Assembly (NCBI GenBank): GCA_035570235.1
Contig: DATMML010000055.1
Coordinates: 1 to 53,306, forward strand
DNA length: 53,306 nucleotides
From: Vicinamibacteria bacterium
GTDB lineage: Bacteria; Acidobacteriota; Vicinamibacteria; Fen-336
Direction of reading: 5' to 3'
This document shows, piece by piece, positions 21,306 to 28,884 of this stretch (position 1 is the stretch's first letter; every line of letters starts with the position of its first letter). The translations under genes and the position numbers were made by a program. The notes under the pieces were generated by a model. That model saw only the letters and a program-made list of their open reading frames with translations, did not search any database and was not told the origin of the DNA.

Positions 21306-21886
21306 GCGCCGGGCACCGGGGGGCGGGCGAGGAGGCGCCGGCCGAGGAGGACGCCCGCCAGCACCAGGAGCATGACCACGGCGAGGGGGACGAGCACGGC
21401 GAGGCAGAAAAGAACGACCGTGATCACGTCCTCCCCGAGGCTCAGGAGGGGGTTGGCCAGGCCGCCCGTGAAGGCGGTGGAGGCCGCCCGCAGCCCGGCC
21501 TTGGCCGCGTGGGGCACGAGCGCGGCGGGGGCCCCGACCGCCGCCCCCAGGGCCAGGGCGGCCAGGGGGTCCGTGGTGTGCCCCAGGGCGGAGGCGGCCA
21601 AAAGAGCGCCCGCCCCCGCGCGCAGGGGTGTCGACAAGGCGTCGAGCCCGTGGTCCAGGGCGGGGATCTTATCGGCCAGGATCTCGATGAGGCTGGCCAC
21701 GCCGAAGATAATCAGGGCCTTGTTCGAGGACACGAACTGAAAGGACGGTCCCAGGACCAGCCACCCCGCCCGCGAGAGCACGCCGGCCAGGAAGAGGGGC
21801 AAGAAGGTGCGGAGCCCGGCGCAGGCGGCGAGGGCGATGGCGAGCGCGACCGTCTGCAGCGTCTCCGCGACCGAAGCCACGTCCAT
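21302..21886 (-). CDS. DUF4126 family membrane protein
   Basis: The 194-residue product is almost entirely hydrophobic, with about five membrane segments. AACAGLRTFLPLFLAGVLSR near the start, LIEILADKIPALDHGLD, and GLANPLLSLGEDVITVVLF near the end match DUF4126. Function is unknown. The ATG at 21886 sits six bases after a TACGCT -10 element. Its stop overlaps the GTG of the VWA gene, so the two form an operon. Confidence 0.85.
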   Translation of the reverse strand: MDVASVAETLQTVALAIALAACAGLRTFLPLFLAGVLSRAGWLVLGPSFQFVSSNKALIIFGVASLIEILADKIPALDHGLDALSTPLRAGAGALLAASALGHTTDPLAALALGAAVGAPAALVPHAAKAGLRAASTAFTGGLANPLLSLGEDVITVVLFCLAVLVPLAVVMLLVLAGVLLGRRLLARPPVPGA

Positions 21887-21892
21887 GAATCG

Positions 21893-21921
21893 AGCGTAGG
21901 GCGGGGGTGGGGGAGTGTCAA
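21893..21921 (-). promoter_or_regulatory. Promoter of DUF4126-VWA operon
   Basis: Minus strand TTGACA (21921-21916), a 17-base C-rich spacer, TACGCT (21898-21893). The start codon is six bases after the -10, so the mRNA should be leaderless. Confidence 0.65.
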
Positions 21922-22009
21922 GCAGCCCTGGGGGCAGCCGAGACTCCAGAAGCAAGCGAACCACGAGGCAACCCTGGCGGGGGCGGGCGCCTGCCGACCG
22001 CTCGGGGTC

Positions 22010-22387
22010 TCATGAAACGGGCTTGCTCTGGTCGCCGCGAACGGCCCCGCCCGGATCGACAGGGGGCGGCAGAGGACGGAAGACGCTGAAGACCGCTAAG
22101 GCGAGAAGAGCTGAGAGGCCGGTCACCGTGAAGGCGAGCGCTCGGCCATGCCAGAGCCCTGCGAGTCTCTCTCGAAGCTCGTAGGCCAGAACGTTGGCCT
22201 TGCCGCCGTACATCTCCATCTGCCGGAGATATACCTTCGAGTCCTCCGGCCCCGCACCGAGAGGATCGCCAGGTGGAGCGGCGGTGAAGTAGATGACGAG
22301 CGCGGCCGCACACCCGGCGAACAGGATTCCTCCGGCTACCTCCGTCCGCCGCGCCTCGATGAAGGTGGCAAGGTCCTTGAGTAGCAA
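22010..22387 (-). CDS. Two-helix membrane protein, unknown function
   Basis: The 125-residue protein has two membrane helices (VAGGILFAGCAAALVIYF; ALAFTVTGLSALLALAVFSV) flanking a ~60-residue polar loop with KVYLRQMEMYGGKANVLAYEL. No family was recognised. The start is a TTG at 22387, chosen because GAGAGGAG lies eight bases before it and no ATG or GTG fits between it and the preceding gene. It follows the secreted protein gene by 50 bases and is probably the last gene of the unit beginning at 25042. Confidence 0.6.
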   Translation of the reverse strand: MLLKDLATFIEARRTEVAGGILFAGCAAALVIYFTAAPPGDPLGAGPEDSKVYLRQMEMYGGKANVLAYELRERLAGLWHGRALAFTVTGLSALLALAVFSVFRPLPPPVDPGGAVRGDQSKPVS

Positions 22388-22437
22388 CGCGCCTGCTCCT
22401 CTCTCGGGTCGCCCACTGAAGAGTCGTTCACCTTGGG

Positions 22438-23223
22438 TCACTCCGCCTTCGCCACCATCCGGAAGGTGTCCACGTTCCTCATGTGCCGCTTGGAGAACTC
22501 CATCTTCCCGCGGTCCTGTTCGACCTTCACGAAGGTCGGGGCCTCCGCCTTGAGGTCCACCTCCAGGCTGGTCTCCGCCAAGTCGCGCCAAGCCGGCTCG
22601 GCCGTGGTCCCTTCGTTGGCTTGGTAGGCCAGGCGCAGGTGCCGCGGGGGCGGTGTCTGCGCGGGAAGATCGATCTCAAGCAAGATCCGTCCCGGCCGGG
22701 TCTCCGGCGGGCCCAGGCGGATCTTGGGGCTGGCCACCACGGCCAGGGTCTCGGGGGCGAAGGAGAAGGAGTTCACGATCGCGCCCGGGATATCAGGATC
22801 GAGGGTCGCGTCGACGTATGTGGCCACCGGCTTCTCGTCGAGGCGGACCTCCAGGCGGAGGCTGGGATCGTCGGGGGCGGCCTTGGGGTCCCAGGCCTGC
22901 CAGAACACGCCGCCCGTGATCACGACCACGAGCCGCAGGGGCGGGGGGGCCGGGGGCAGCGGAGCGGGGGTCGCGGGGGGCGCGTTCACGACCTCCTCCG
23001 TGCCGTCGTCCTTTATGATGCGCTCGATCTTCTCGCGGGGCACGATAAGGAGCCCGTAGGGGGTCTGGATCCGGATGCGCTTGGTGCCTTGGGCCACGAT
23101 CTTGCCCGTCACGCGGTCCCCGTCCACGAGGACGAGCACCTCCGCCCTGAGTCCGGACGAGCAAAGGAGAAATGACGCGGCGAGAAGGATCGAGCGGGCA
23201 CGGCGTCGCCTTAAGCCGCTCAT
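22438..23223 (-). CDS. Secreted protein with Sm/SH3-like N-terminal domain
   Basis: The 261-residue product starts with a signal peptide (basic MSGLRRRR, hydrophobic core, GLRA). Residues ~28-72 (LVDGDRVTGKIVAQGTKRI, YGLLIVPREKIERI) look like a small beta-barrel domain of the kind that follows the signal peptide in many bacterial envelope proteins. After a Pro-rich linker, residues ~95-261 form a beta-rich domain with no recognised family. Its ATG overlaps the stop of the zinc-ribbon gene (ATGA at 23220-23223). Confidence 0.7.
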   Translation of the reverse strand: MSGLRRRRARSILLAASFLLCSSGLRAEVLVLVDGDRVTGKIVAQGTKRIRIQTPYGLLIVPREKIERIIKDDGTEEVVNAPPATPAPLPPAPPPLRLVVVITGGVFWQAWDPKAAPDDPSLRLEVRLDEKPVATYVDATLDPDIPGAIVNSFSFAPETLAVVASPKIRLGPPETRPGRILLEIDLPAQTPPPRHLRLAYQANEGTTAEPAWRDLAETSLEVDLKAEAPTFVKVEQDRGKMEFSKRHMRNVDTFRMVAKAE

Positions 23224-23414
23224 GTCACCAGCCCGCAAGTCCGGCAGCGGACGCCCTCCCCACCCCCCACCCCCTTGAAGTACTCCTCGTAGCAGGCGGG
23301 ATCGGTGCAAACCACGACCCCGCACTCGCATTCCCAGCCCAGGTCGGTAGGACTCGTGACCTCCCCCGCGCAGGCCCGGCAAAGCCGGCGGGGCTCCGCA
23401 GTGCTCTCCGCCAT
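23220..23414 (-). CDS. Small zinc-ribbon/RING-like protein
   Basis: This 64-residue protein contains four cysteine pairs: CRAC, CEC, CTDPAC and CRTC. The spacing suggests two zinc sites. No catalytic motif is seen; such proteins usually mediate protein contacts. It is fused into an operon by overlaps at both ends: one base with the J-domain gene upstream and four bases with the secreted protein gene downstream. Confidence 0.75.
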   Translation of the reverse strand: MAESTAEPRRLCRACAGEVTSPTDLGWECECGVVVCTDPACYEEYFKGVGGGEGVRCRTCGLVT

Positions 23415-25042
23415 CAACTCTTCTTGAAGAATTTCTTGATGAGGCCTCCGGGGGGCTCCGGCTCCCCGACCTGGTCTCCCAGTTCGGCGCGGGCCTCCTC
23501 GTGGTCCGGTTTCAGCTCCAGGACCTTCTTGAACATGGAGACGGACCGGCTCTTGATCCCGCTGTTCTTGTAGATCCGCCCCAGCATGAGGAGGGCGTCC
23601 ACGTTCTGGGCCTCGTCCTGCAGGACGGCCAGAAGGACCTCCTCCGCCCGCTTCACCCACTTCGGATTCTTGAGGTAGGCGCGGGCGAGAAGGACCCGGG
23701 CCCTCTGCCGGGACTTCCCCTGCACCACTCCCACCGCCGGCTCCAGGAGCTGGATCGCGTCCCAGTACTTTTCCTTCTCGATGTATTTCTCCGCCTGGCG
23801 GATCGATAGCTCCGCGGAGCGGGCCTCGGCCGCGGGGTCGGGTGGGGGCTCTGGGGCGGAGGGCGGGGGCGGGGGGCCGGGCGCGACGGGCCGGGGCGCG
23901 GAGCGGCCTAGCGTCTCTTCGTAGGAGGCCCGCGAGCGCGGATTGCGAAGCACCTCGTAAGCCTCGCCCAGCCGGATGAAGACGGCCTCGAGCTTGTCGC
24001 GCAGGTCGGCCAGGGCCGCGTCGTGGTGCACGTCGGGGTGGAACTGCTTGGCCAAGTGGAAATAGGCTTCCTTGACTTGGGCCTCGGTCGAGGCCCGGGG
24101 AATGCCCAGGATCTCGAAGTGGTTGCGGACCCGGAGGCCCTCGTAGGTCTCCATGATCTCCTGCCGACGGTGGGGGGCCGGCTTGCTGGCCACGGGGGGC
24201 GGGGGCGCCGGCGGGGGGGGTGGCGGAGCCACGCGCGCCGGCTCTGGCCGGGAGGCGGCGGGAGCTGGACTCGGTGCGGGGGGCGCGGGGGCGGGGGGCG
24301 CGGGGACCGCCTTGACCGGCCGCGCCTTCTTGGCGGGGCCCACTCCAAACTCGATGATGCCGGTGCAGAGCAGGCCAAACAGGCTCTTCTGGGTCTGCTC
24401 GGCGGGCATGGGAATGAGGAGGGTGATCTGGCGAGCGGTGAGCGTCCCGTCCACCCGGGAGAGCACGAAGCCGTCGCTCGGGGAGAGCGTGATCTTCTGG
24501 AAGCGGAGCAGGGGGTCGGTGGAAAGGGCGAGCACGCGGTCAATGTCGCCGAGGGCGTACCGCACGACATCGGGGTCGTGCACCTGCTGGACGGCCTCTA
24601 GGATCAGCTCTCCGGTGGAGAGCTTCAAGGTCAGATCCTCGTTCACCGGCTCTTCGGCCTCCTCTTCGAACCGGTAGGAGCCCTCGTGCCAGGAGAAGAC
24701 CTTGGCCAGGATCTCGTGCACCTGGAAGGCCATGGCATCCTCCAGGCGACCCTGGTCCATGATCCCGAGCTCGATGAAGACCTGGCCCAGGCGCTTCTTC
24801 TCGCGCAGCACCACCTCGGTGGCGCGTGAGAGGTCCGCGGTGGTCAAGAGGCCCTTGCGGACGAGCACCTCGCCCAGATAATCCGCGGCCACGTTCGTCT
24901 GGGCGTTGACGATGGTTCCCCCGCGGAAGCGGACGCTGCGCAGTTCGCTCCCTTGGGTGAAATGAAGAAGGCCCGTCTTGCGGCCGACGTAAAGCTCCCT
25001 CAGCAGGCCGGGGAGCACACCCTCCGCCAGGGTTCCGTTCAT
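23414..25042 (-). CDS. DUF4388-J domain-TPR protein
   Basis: The 542-residue protein begins with a DUF4388/PATAN-like domain (MNGTLAEGVLPGLLRELYVG, KTGLLHF, GGTIVNAQTN). Residues ~60-160 resemble a GspE N-terminal type region (YLGEVLVRKGLLTTADLSRA, RLGQVFIELGIMD). A Pro/Ala linker leads to a J domain (~315-380) with the HPD motif in KQFHPDVHHD, which stimulates Hsp70 ATPase. TPR-like helices (~415-520) follow. It therefore links an Hsp70 contact to a signalling-type domain. It leads a four-gene unit; TATACT and a GAAGG site precede the start. Confidence 0.85.
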   Translation of the reverse strand: MNGTLAEGVLPGLLRELYVGRKTGLLHFTQGSELRSVRFRGGTIVNAQTNVAADYLGEVLVRKGLLTTADLSRATEVVLREKKRLGQVFIELGIMDQGRLEDAMAFQVHEILAKVFSWHEGSYRFEEEAEEPVNEDLTLKLSTGELILEAVQQVHDPDVVRYALGDIDRVLALSTDPLLRFQKITLSPSDGFVLSRVDGTLTARQITLLIPMPAEQTQKSLFGLLCTGIIEFGVGPAKKARPVKAVPAPPAPAPPAPSPAPAASRPEPARVAPPPPPPAPPPPVASKPAPHRRQEIMETYEGLRVRNHFEILGIPRASTEAQVKEAYFHLAKQFHPDVHHDAALADLRDKLEAVFIRLGEAYEVLRNPRSRASYEETLGRSAPRPVAPGPPPPPSAPEPPPDPAAEARSAELSIRQAEKYIEKEKYWDAIQLLEPAVGVVQGKSRQRARVLLARAYLKNPKWVKRAEEVLLAVLQDEAQNVDALLMLGRIYKNSGIKSRSVSMFKKVLELKPDHEEARAELGDQVGEPEPPGGLIKKFFKKS

Positions 25043-25078
25043 GTCCAGAAAGTGCCTTCAAACCCCAGAATCACGGCA

Positions 25079-25084
25079 GTATAG
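25079..25084 (-). promoter_or_regulatory. -10 hexamer TATACT for the J-domain operon
   Basis: TATACT on the minus strand lies 36 bases before the ATG at 25042. It is back to back with the PilZ promoter; no good -35 was found. Confidence 0.4.
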
Positions 25085-25113
25085 CCCAGGGGGCCCCTTC
25101 TGTGCGCCCGCCC

Positions 25114-25142
25114 TTGACCTCCCCCTGAGCGCCCTCTATCAT
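25114..25142 (+). promoter_or_regulatory. Promoter of the PilZ gene pair
   Basis: TTGACC (25114-25119), 17 bases, TATCAT (25137-25142). The ATG at 25151 is eight bases after the -10, so the mRNA is expected to be leaderless or nearly so. Confidence 0.7.
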
Positions 25143-25150
25143 CCGCTCCA

Positions 25151-25489
25151 ATGATCGACGACGACGAGCGTCGCCACTATCAGCGGCTGCGCCTGGACGG
25201 GCGGATGGTCGGGCGGGCCACCGTGCTCGCGGACTTCCGGGTAGCGGCCCTCTCCGAGACGGGGGCCACCCTGGAGATGGGGATCCCTCTCGCCATGGGC
25301 TCGTCCTGCGAACTCACCCTGAACCTCTCGCACGTGGCCGTCGATCTCAAGGCCCGGGTGGTGGACGTGCGCCTTCCCGAGGGCTCCGATGGCTCCTACG
25401 TGATCGGGGTGGACTTCGCCGGCGTCGATGCCCTGGACTTCGGTCTCCTCCAGTCGTTTCTGGAGCGGGAGCGGCGGAAGGAGTCGTGA
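25151..25489 (+). CDS. PilZ domain protein with RxxxR but altered second motif
   Basis: The 112-residue protein is a stand-alone PilZ-like domain. The N-terminal RxxxR motif of c-di-GMP binding is present as R8-HYQ-R12. The second motif, normally [D/N]xSxxG, reads A33-L-S35-E-T-G38 and so lacks the acidic/amide residue. Later strands (SSCELTLNLSHVAVDLKARVVDV, YVIGVDFAGVDA) fit the PilZ barrel. It overlaps the next PilZ gene by four bases. c-di-GMP binding is uncertain. Confidence 0.8.
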   Translation: MIDDDERRHYQRLRLDGRMVGRATVLADFRVAALSETGATLEMGIPLAMGSSCELTLNLSHVAVDLKARVVDVRLPEGSDGSYVIGVDFAGVDALDFGLLQSFLERERRKES

Positions 25490-25773
25490 CCAAGCCCGCC
25501 CTGACCGGCCAGGCACGGGTCCAGGTCCCGGCCCGGCTGCTCGATCTCAGCGTGGGGGGGGCGCTCCTCGTCCAGCCCACGGCCTTGGAAGTGGGGGCCA
25601 TCCACGATTTCGCGATCGAGCTCGAGGGGCAGACCCTCTGGGTGCAGGCCGAGGTCCGGCACTGCCGGGCCGCGGAGCGGGGGGCGGGGTATCAGATCGG
25701 CGTGGAGTTCGTGGGGGTCGAACCCCACGAACAGCGTCGGCTCAACGACTACCTGAAGAGCCACTCGAGCTGA
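25486..25773 (+). CDS. PilZ domain protein with DxSxxG but no RxxxR
   Basis: This 95-residue PilZ-like protein begins with GTG overlapping the stop of the preceding gene (GTGA), with GAAGGAG upstream. It has D20-L-S22-V-G-G25, a clean second PilZ motif, and the strands VQAEVRHCRAAE and YQIGVEFVGVEP. The N-terminal RxxxR motif is missing. The pair thus carries complementary halves of the c-di-GMP signature, which suggests a heteromer or a non-ligand role. Confidence 0.78.
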   Translation: MTKPALTGQARVQVPARLLDLSVGGALLVQPTALEVGAIHDFAIELEGQTLWVQAEVRHCRAAERGAGYQIGVEFVGVEPHEQRRLNDYLKSHSS

Positions 25774-25788
25774 GAGAAGCCCGGCCCC

Positions 25789-26826
25789 TCAGCGCTTCTT
25801 CTTGGGGAGGCTCTTCAGCTCCAGGACGTTGAAGCGGTGCACGAGGGGCAGGTCCTTCATGCTGAGCAACCCCGCCGGAGCCGCCATCAGCTTGGGGATG
25901 CTGTTCACGACGATGGCGGCGGTGGCGATGTCCCCCGCCACCCCTCCCGCGATGGTGCAGTCGATGGGGGGGGCGCCGTCCACGAGCACGTGGTCGCGCG
26001 GCGACTCCGCCCCCACGTACATCTGCAGGTCCAGGCTTATGGCCAATTCGCCGTTGCGATAGCCGCGCGCGGATTGCTTGATCCCGGCCGCCGCCCCCGC
26101 CGGCACCCGCAGGTAGTCGGTGTCGAGGTCGCGGGGGGCAATGGCCGGCTCCAGCGACTCCTCCACGCGTTCCAGCTTCCAGCCCAGGCCGGCCGCGATC
26201 ATGTGCGCCGACTCCAGCAGGCCGACGTGGCGGACCGTTCCCTCAGTGAGGGCCCGGCGGAACTGACTGAGGTTCAGCCCCGCCCCCACCTTGCGCTGCA
26301 GGGGCAGACGGCGGGTTCCCGCGTCCACCACCCGCGTGACCGAGATCCGGTTCACGCGCGCGCAGGGTGCGGTGAGCATGAGAGCGAGGGCGTCCATGGA
26401 ATAGCCGGGGTTCACGCCCGTGCCCAGCACCGACACTTTCTTCTTCCGGGCCAGGCGGTCCAGCTCGCGGAAAGAAGATTGGTGGGCGGGGGTGGGGAAG
26501 GCTAGCTCCTCGCAGGTGGTCACCACGTGCAGGCCGCGCTTCACGAGGGCCGCCACCTGCGGCTTCACGTCGCGCAGGGAGGAGGAGGTGCAGAGCACGG
26601 CCACGTCGCCCCGGACCCGACGCAGGAATCGCGCGGGATCGCCCTCGACCTTGATGCGCAGCCGACGGGGAAGCCCGAGCACCACCCCCAGATCCTTGCC
26701 CGCGTGCGCGGGGGACACGTCGGCCGCGGCCACGAGCTTGAGGCCCTCGGTCTCCAGGATCAGCCGGGCCACGCCCTGGCCGATGGATCCCAGCCCGCTC
26801 TGGACGACCCTCAGGACAGGAGGCAT
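25789..26826 (-). CDS. Dihydrodipicolinate reductase-like / 2,4-diaminopentanoate dehydrogenase-like oxidoreductase
   Basis: The 345-residue enzyme opens with a Rossmann motif (QSGLGSIGQGVARL), then VVAAADVSPAHAGKDLG, VLCTSS and GTGVNPGYSMDAL. This layout matches proteins of the 2,4-diaminopentanoate dehydrogenase group, distant relatives of DapB that act on amino acid-derived substrates with NAD(P). It is the last gene of an operon after lysine 6-aminotransferase and a small protein (34-base gap to the latter). The substrate is probably lysine-derived, such as the six-carbon semialdehyde or its cyclic imine (inference). Confidence 0.75.
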   Translation of the reverse strand: MPPVLRVVQSGLGSIGQGVARLILETEGLKLVAAADVSPAHAGKDLGVVLGLPRRLRIKVEGDPARFLRRVRGDVAVLCTSSSLRDVKPQVAALVKRGLHVVTTCEELAFPTPAHQSSFRELDRLARKKKVSVLGTGVNPGYSMDALALMLTAPCARVNRISVTRVVDAGTRRLPLQRKVGAGLNLSQFRRALTEGTVRHVGLLESAHMIAAGLGWKLERVEESLEPAIAPRDLDTDYLRVPAGAAAGIKQSARGYRNGELAISLDLQMYVGAESPRDHVLVDGAPPIDCTIAGGVAGDIATAAIVVNSIPKLMAAPAGLLSMKDLPLVHRFNVLELKSLPKKKR

Positions 26827-26860
26827 GAGCCTCGGTGTCCTGTCCGTCTTCCCTGTGCCC

Positions 26861-27088
26861 TCAGCGCTCCACCTCGAGGGTGTGCACTTCTTCCTCGGCC
26901 TCCGCCGCCATGATCACGGTCGAATGCACGGGAAGGAGGGTCGTGTAGCTTTTCCCCGAAGCCTCCAGCAGGACCTCGTAGAAGCCGTCGGGGGTCACCC
27001 GCACCAGCCGGCCCTTGGCGACCTTGGCTCCCAGCGTGTTGGCCAGGATCTCGCTGTAGATCCGGACCGCGGCTTCCGGCTCGATCAT
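26861..27088 (-). CDS. Small protein between aminotransferase and reductase
   Basis: This 75-residue protein starts MIEPEAAVRIYSEILANTLG, has a beta-rich centre (GRLVRVTPDGFYEVLLEAS, SYTTLLPVHSTVIM) and an acidic end. No cysteine, histidine cluster or membrane segment suggests an enzyme. No family was recognised. It starts two bases after the stop of the lysine aminotransferase gene, so it is surely co-expressed with it; it could be a subunit or effector-binding partner. Confidence 0.65.
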   Translation of the reverse strand: MIEPEAAVRIYSEILANTLGAKVAKGRLVRVTPDGFYEVLLEASGKSYTTLLPVHSTVIMAAEAEEEVHTLEVER

Positions 27089-27090
27089 GG

Positions 27091-28425
27091 CTAAAGCTCC
27101 TTCAGGCTCTTGCGGACGATCTCGAGGGCGGTGTCCGCCTCCGCCCGGCTCAAGTTCAAGGGAGGGCGGAAGCGGATGGAGCGCACGCCGCAGGCTAAGA
27201 GCAACAGGCGGTTGTGGAGGATCGCCCGCCGGGCCTTGTTCCTGAGTTCCGGGGTGGGCAGGTCGAAGGCGATCATGAGGCCGAGGCCGCGCGCGTTGGA
27301 CATGACCCCGCCCAGCTCCTCCTGCAGGCGGACCAGGCCCCGGAGGAGGTGATCGCCCACCACCCGGGCGTTCTCCACCAAATGGTCCTCTTCGATGACC
27401 TCCAGGTAGCGACCGAAGCGAATCATGTCCGTGAGGTTTCCGCCCCAGGTGGAGTTGATGCGGGAGGGGACCCGGAACACGTTCTGGGGCTCCTCGTCGA
27501 CCCGCGGTCCGACCAGGCAGCCGCAGACCTGCGTCTTCTTTCCGAAGCAGAGGGCGTCCGGCTGGAGGCCGTAGTGCTCGTGGGCCCACAGGCGGCCCGT
27601 GATCCCGATCCCGGTCTGAACTTCGTCCACGATGAAGAAGACCTCGTGCTGCCGCGCCTTGGCCTCCAGAGCCTGCAGGAACTGGGGCCGGAAATGGTGG
27701 TCGCCGCCCTCGGCCTGGATGGGCTCGATGATGATGGCCGCGATGTCGTCGGGGTGGGCGGTGAATGCGGCCTCGATTTCATCGAGGGCTCGCTGCTCGG
27801 CCGCGACCACATCCCGCTCCACCTCGGGGGTGACCGGGAAGCGCAGCTTCGGGTTCTCGATCCGCGGCCAGGGGAACTTCGGGAAGTAGTCCGTCTTAAC
27901 GGGGTCGGTGTTGGTGAGGGAGAGGGTGTAGCCGGTGCGACCGTGAAAGGCCTCGCGGAAATGGATGACCTGGCTGCCCTTTTCCCCCTTGATCCCCTTG
28001 GCCTGGTTGCGGCGGACCTTCCAGTCGAAGGCGGTTTTGAGCGCGTTCTCCACCCCGAGGGCTCCCCCCTCGATGAAGAAGGCATACTTCATGTAAGGCG
28101 GCATGGCGTGGCGTCCGAAGGCGTCCACGAACTGGGCGTACTCCACGCTGTAGACGTCCGCCAAGGAGGGCTTCAGCTGGGCCACCCGGTGCAGGGTGCG
28201 CAGGAAATCCGGGTGCTTCATCTTGGGATGGTTGTAGCCGATCGGGTTCGAGCCGAAGAAGGTCATGAAGTCCAGCTGCTCGGTCCCGGTGCGGGCGTCG
28301 TAGACCCAGGAGCCGTGGCTTCGCTCGTGGTCGAACACAATGTCGAGGCCGTCGGCCAGGAGGTACCGGGACAGGGTCCGGTGAACCTCCGCGGGTGCGA
28401 TGAGGGTGAGACTCGAGGTCGTCAT
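27091..28425 (-). CDS. lat: L-lysine 6-aminotransferase (class III, PLP-dependent)
   Basis: The 444-residue protein matches lysine 6-transaminases throughout: FMTFFGSNPIGYNHPKM, VENALKTAFDWKVRRNQ, HFREAFHGRTGYTLSLTNTD, IIIEPIQAEGGD, FIVDEVQTGIG and the PLP lysine in CFGKKTQVCG. It transfers the epsilon-amino group of lysine to 2-oxoglutarate, giving 2-aminoadipate 6-semialdehyde, which cyclises to piperideine-6-carboxylate. The ATG at 28425 was chosen over an in-frame ATG at 28482. No beta-lactam genes are present. The operon partners (75-residue protein, dehydrogenase) suggest catabolism or an unusual lysine-derived product. Confidence 0.9.
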   Translation of the reverse strand: MTTSSLTLIAPAEVHRTLSRYLLADGLDIVFDHERSHGSWVYDARTGTEQLDFMTFFGSNPIGYNHPKMKHPDFLRTLHRVAQLKPSLADVYSVEYAQFVDAFGRHAMPPYMKYAFFIEGGALGVENALKTAFDWKVRRNQAKGIKGEKGSQVIHFREAFHGRTGYTLSLTNTDPVKTDYFPKFPWPRIENPKLRFPVTPEVERDVVAAEQRALDEIEAAFTAHPDDIAAIIIEPIQAEGGDHHFRPQFLQALEAKARQHEVFFIVDEVQTGIGITGRLWAHEHYGLQPDALCFGKKTQVCGCLVGPRVDEEPQNVFRVPSRINSTWGGNLTDMIRFGRYLEVIEEDHLVENARVVGDHLLRGLVRLQEELGGVMSNARGLGLMIAFDLPTPELRNKARRAILHNRLLLLACGVRSIRFRPPLNLSRAEADTALEIVRKSLKEL

Positions 28426-28786
28426 GGCGTTCCGAGCTCCGTCTGAGGGATGGTCCAGGGTCGGGGAGAAGGGGGGAGGCACACGACCATTGCCCCTATG
28501 TCATCCCTCGATCGTATTGCGACAAGAGCTCTCTATTCAGCAAATTAGCCACGCTTGCCCATCGACGGCCCTCCCGCGGAAGGCGCTCGCGGCGGCACAT
28601 GGTAACACATCGGAGTCGGCGTCCTCGACGCTCCCTGAACGCTTCCCGTCCGCCCGAGAAGTCGGCAACTGATCACCCCTCGACGTGCTCTTTAGTCCGC
28701 CCCCGGGGGCCCAGCCCGCGTCCTGCTGGCGAGTCGAGGGCGCCATCGCCCTCCGGTTCGAGGCTAGGTCCGACCGCCGGGGATAG

Positions 28787-28802
28787 CGTGACTGCGGTCA
28801 CA
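28787..28802. promoter_or_regulatory. CRP/FNR-like palindrome
   Basis: CGTGA, six bases, TCACA: nine of ten positions match the E. coli CRP consensus TGTGA-N6-TCACA. It lies about 65 bases upstream of the TATAAT at 28867. Confidence 0.4.
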
Positions 28803-28866
28803 CTCTTGCCGCCGGACGTCGGGTCGGGGTCAGTTCTTCCGCTGCTTCGGCGTCGCCCGGGCGCGG

Positions 28867-28872
28867 TATAAT
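28867..28872 (+). promoter_or_regulatory. Perfect -10 hexamer TATAAT
   Basis: TATAAT ends 12 bases before the ATG at 28885. No convincing -35, which would fit activator dependence. Confidence 0.55.
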
Positions 28873-28884
28873 CACACTCTCCGC

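Larger units (their letters stand above)
28426..28884. other. 459-base divergent intergenic region
   Basis: No coding region with support was seen. It holds a CRP-like palindrome (28787-28802) and a TATAAT hexamer (28867-28872) near the right gene. The left part, upstream of lat, is locally AT-richer around 28510-28550 and probably holds the lat promoter, but no hexamer pair could be assigned. Confidence 0.6.

Noticed and set aside
24150-24330. Possible repeat array or CRISPR
   Set aside because: The repetitive look comes from a Pro/Ala-rich linker in the J-domain protein; there are no regular repeats with unique spacers.
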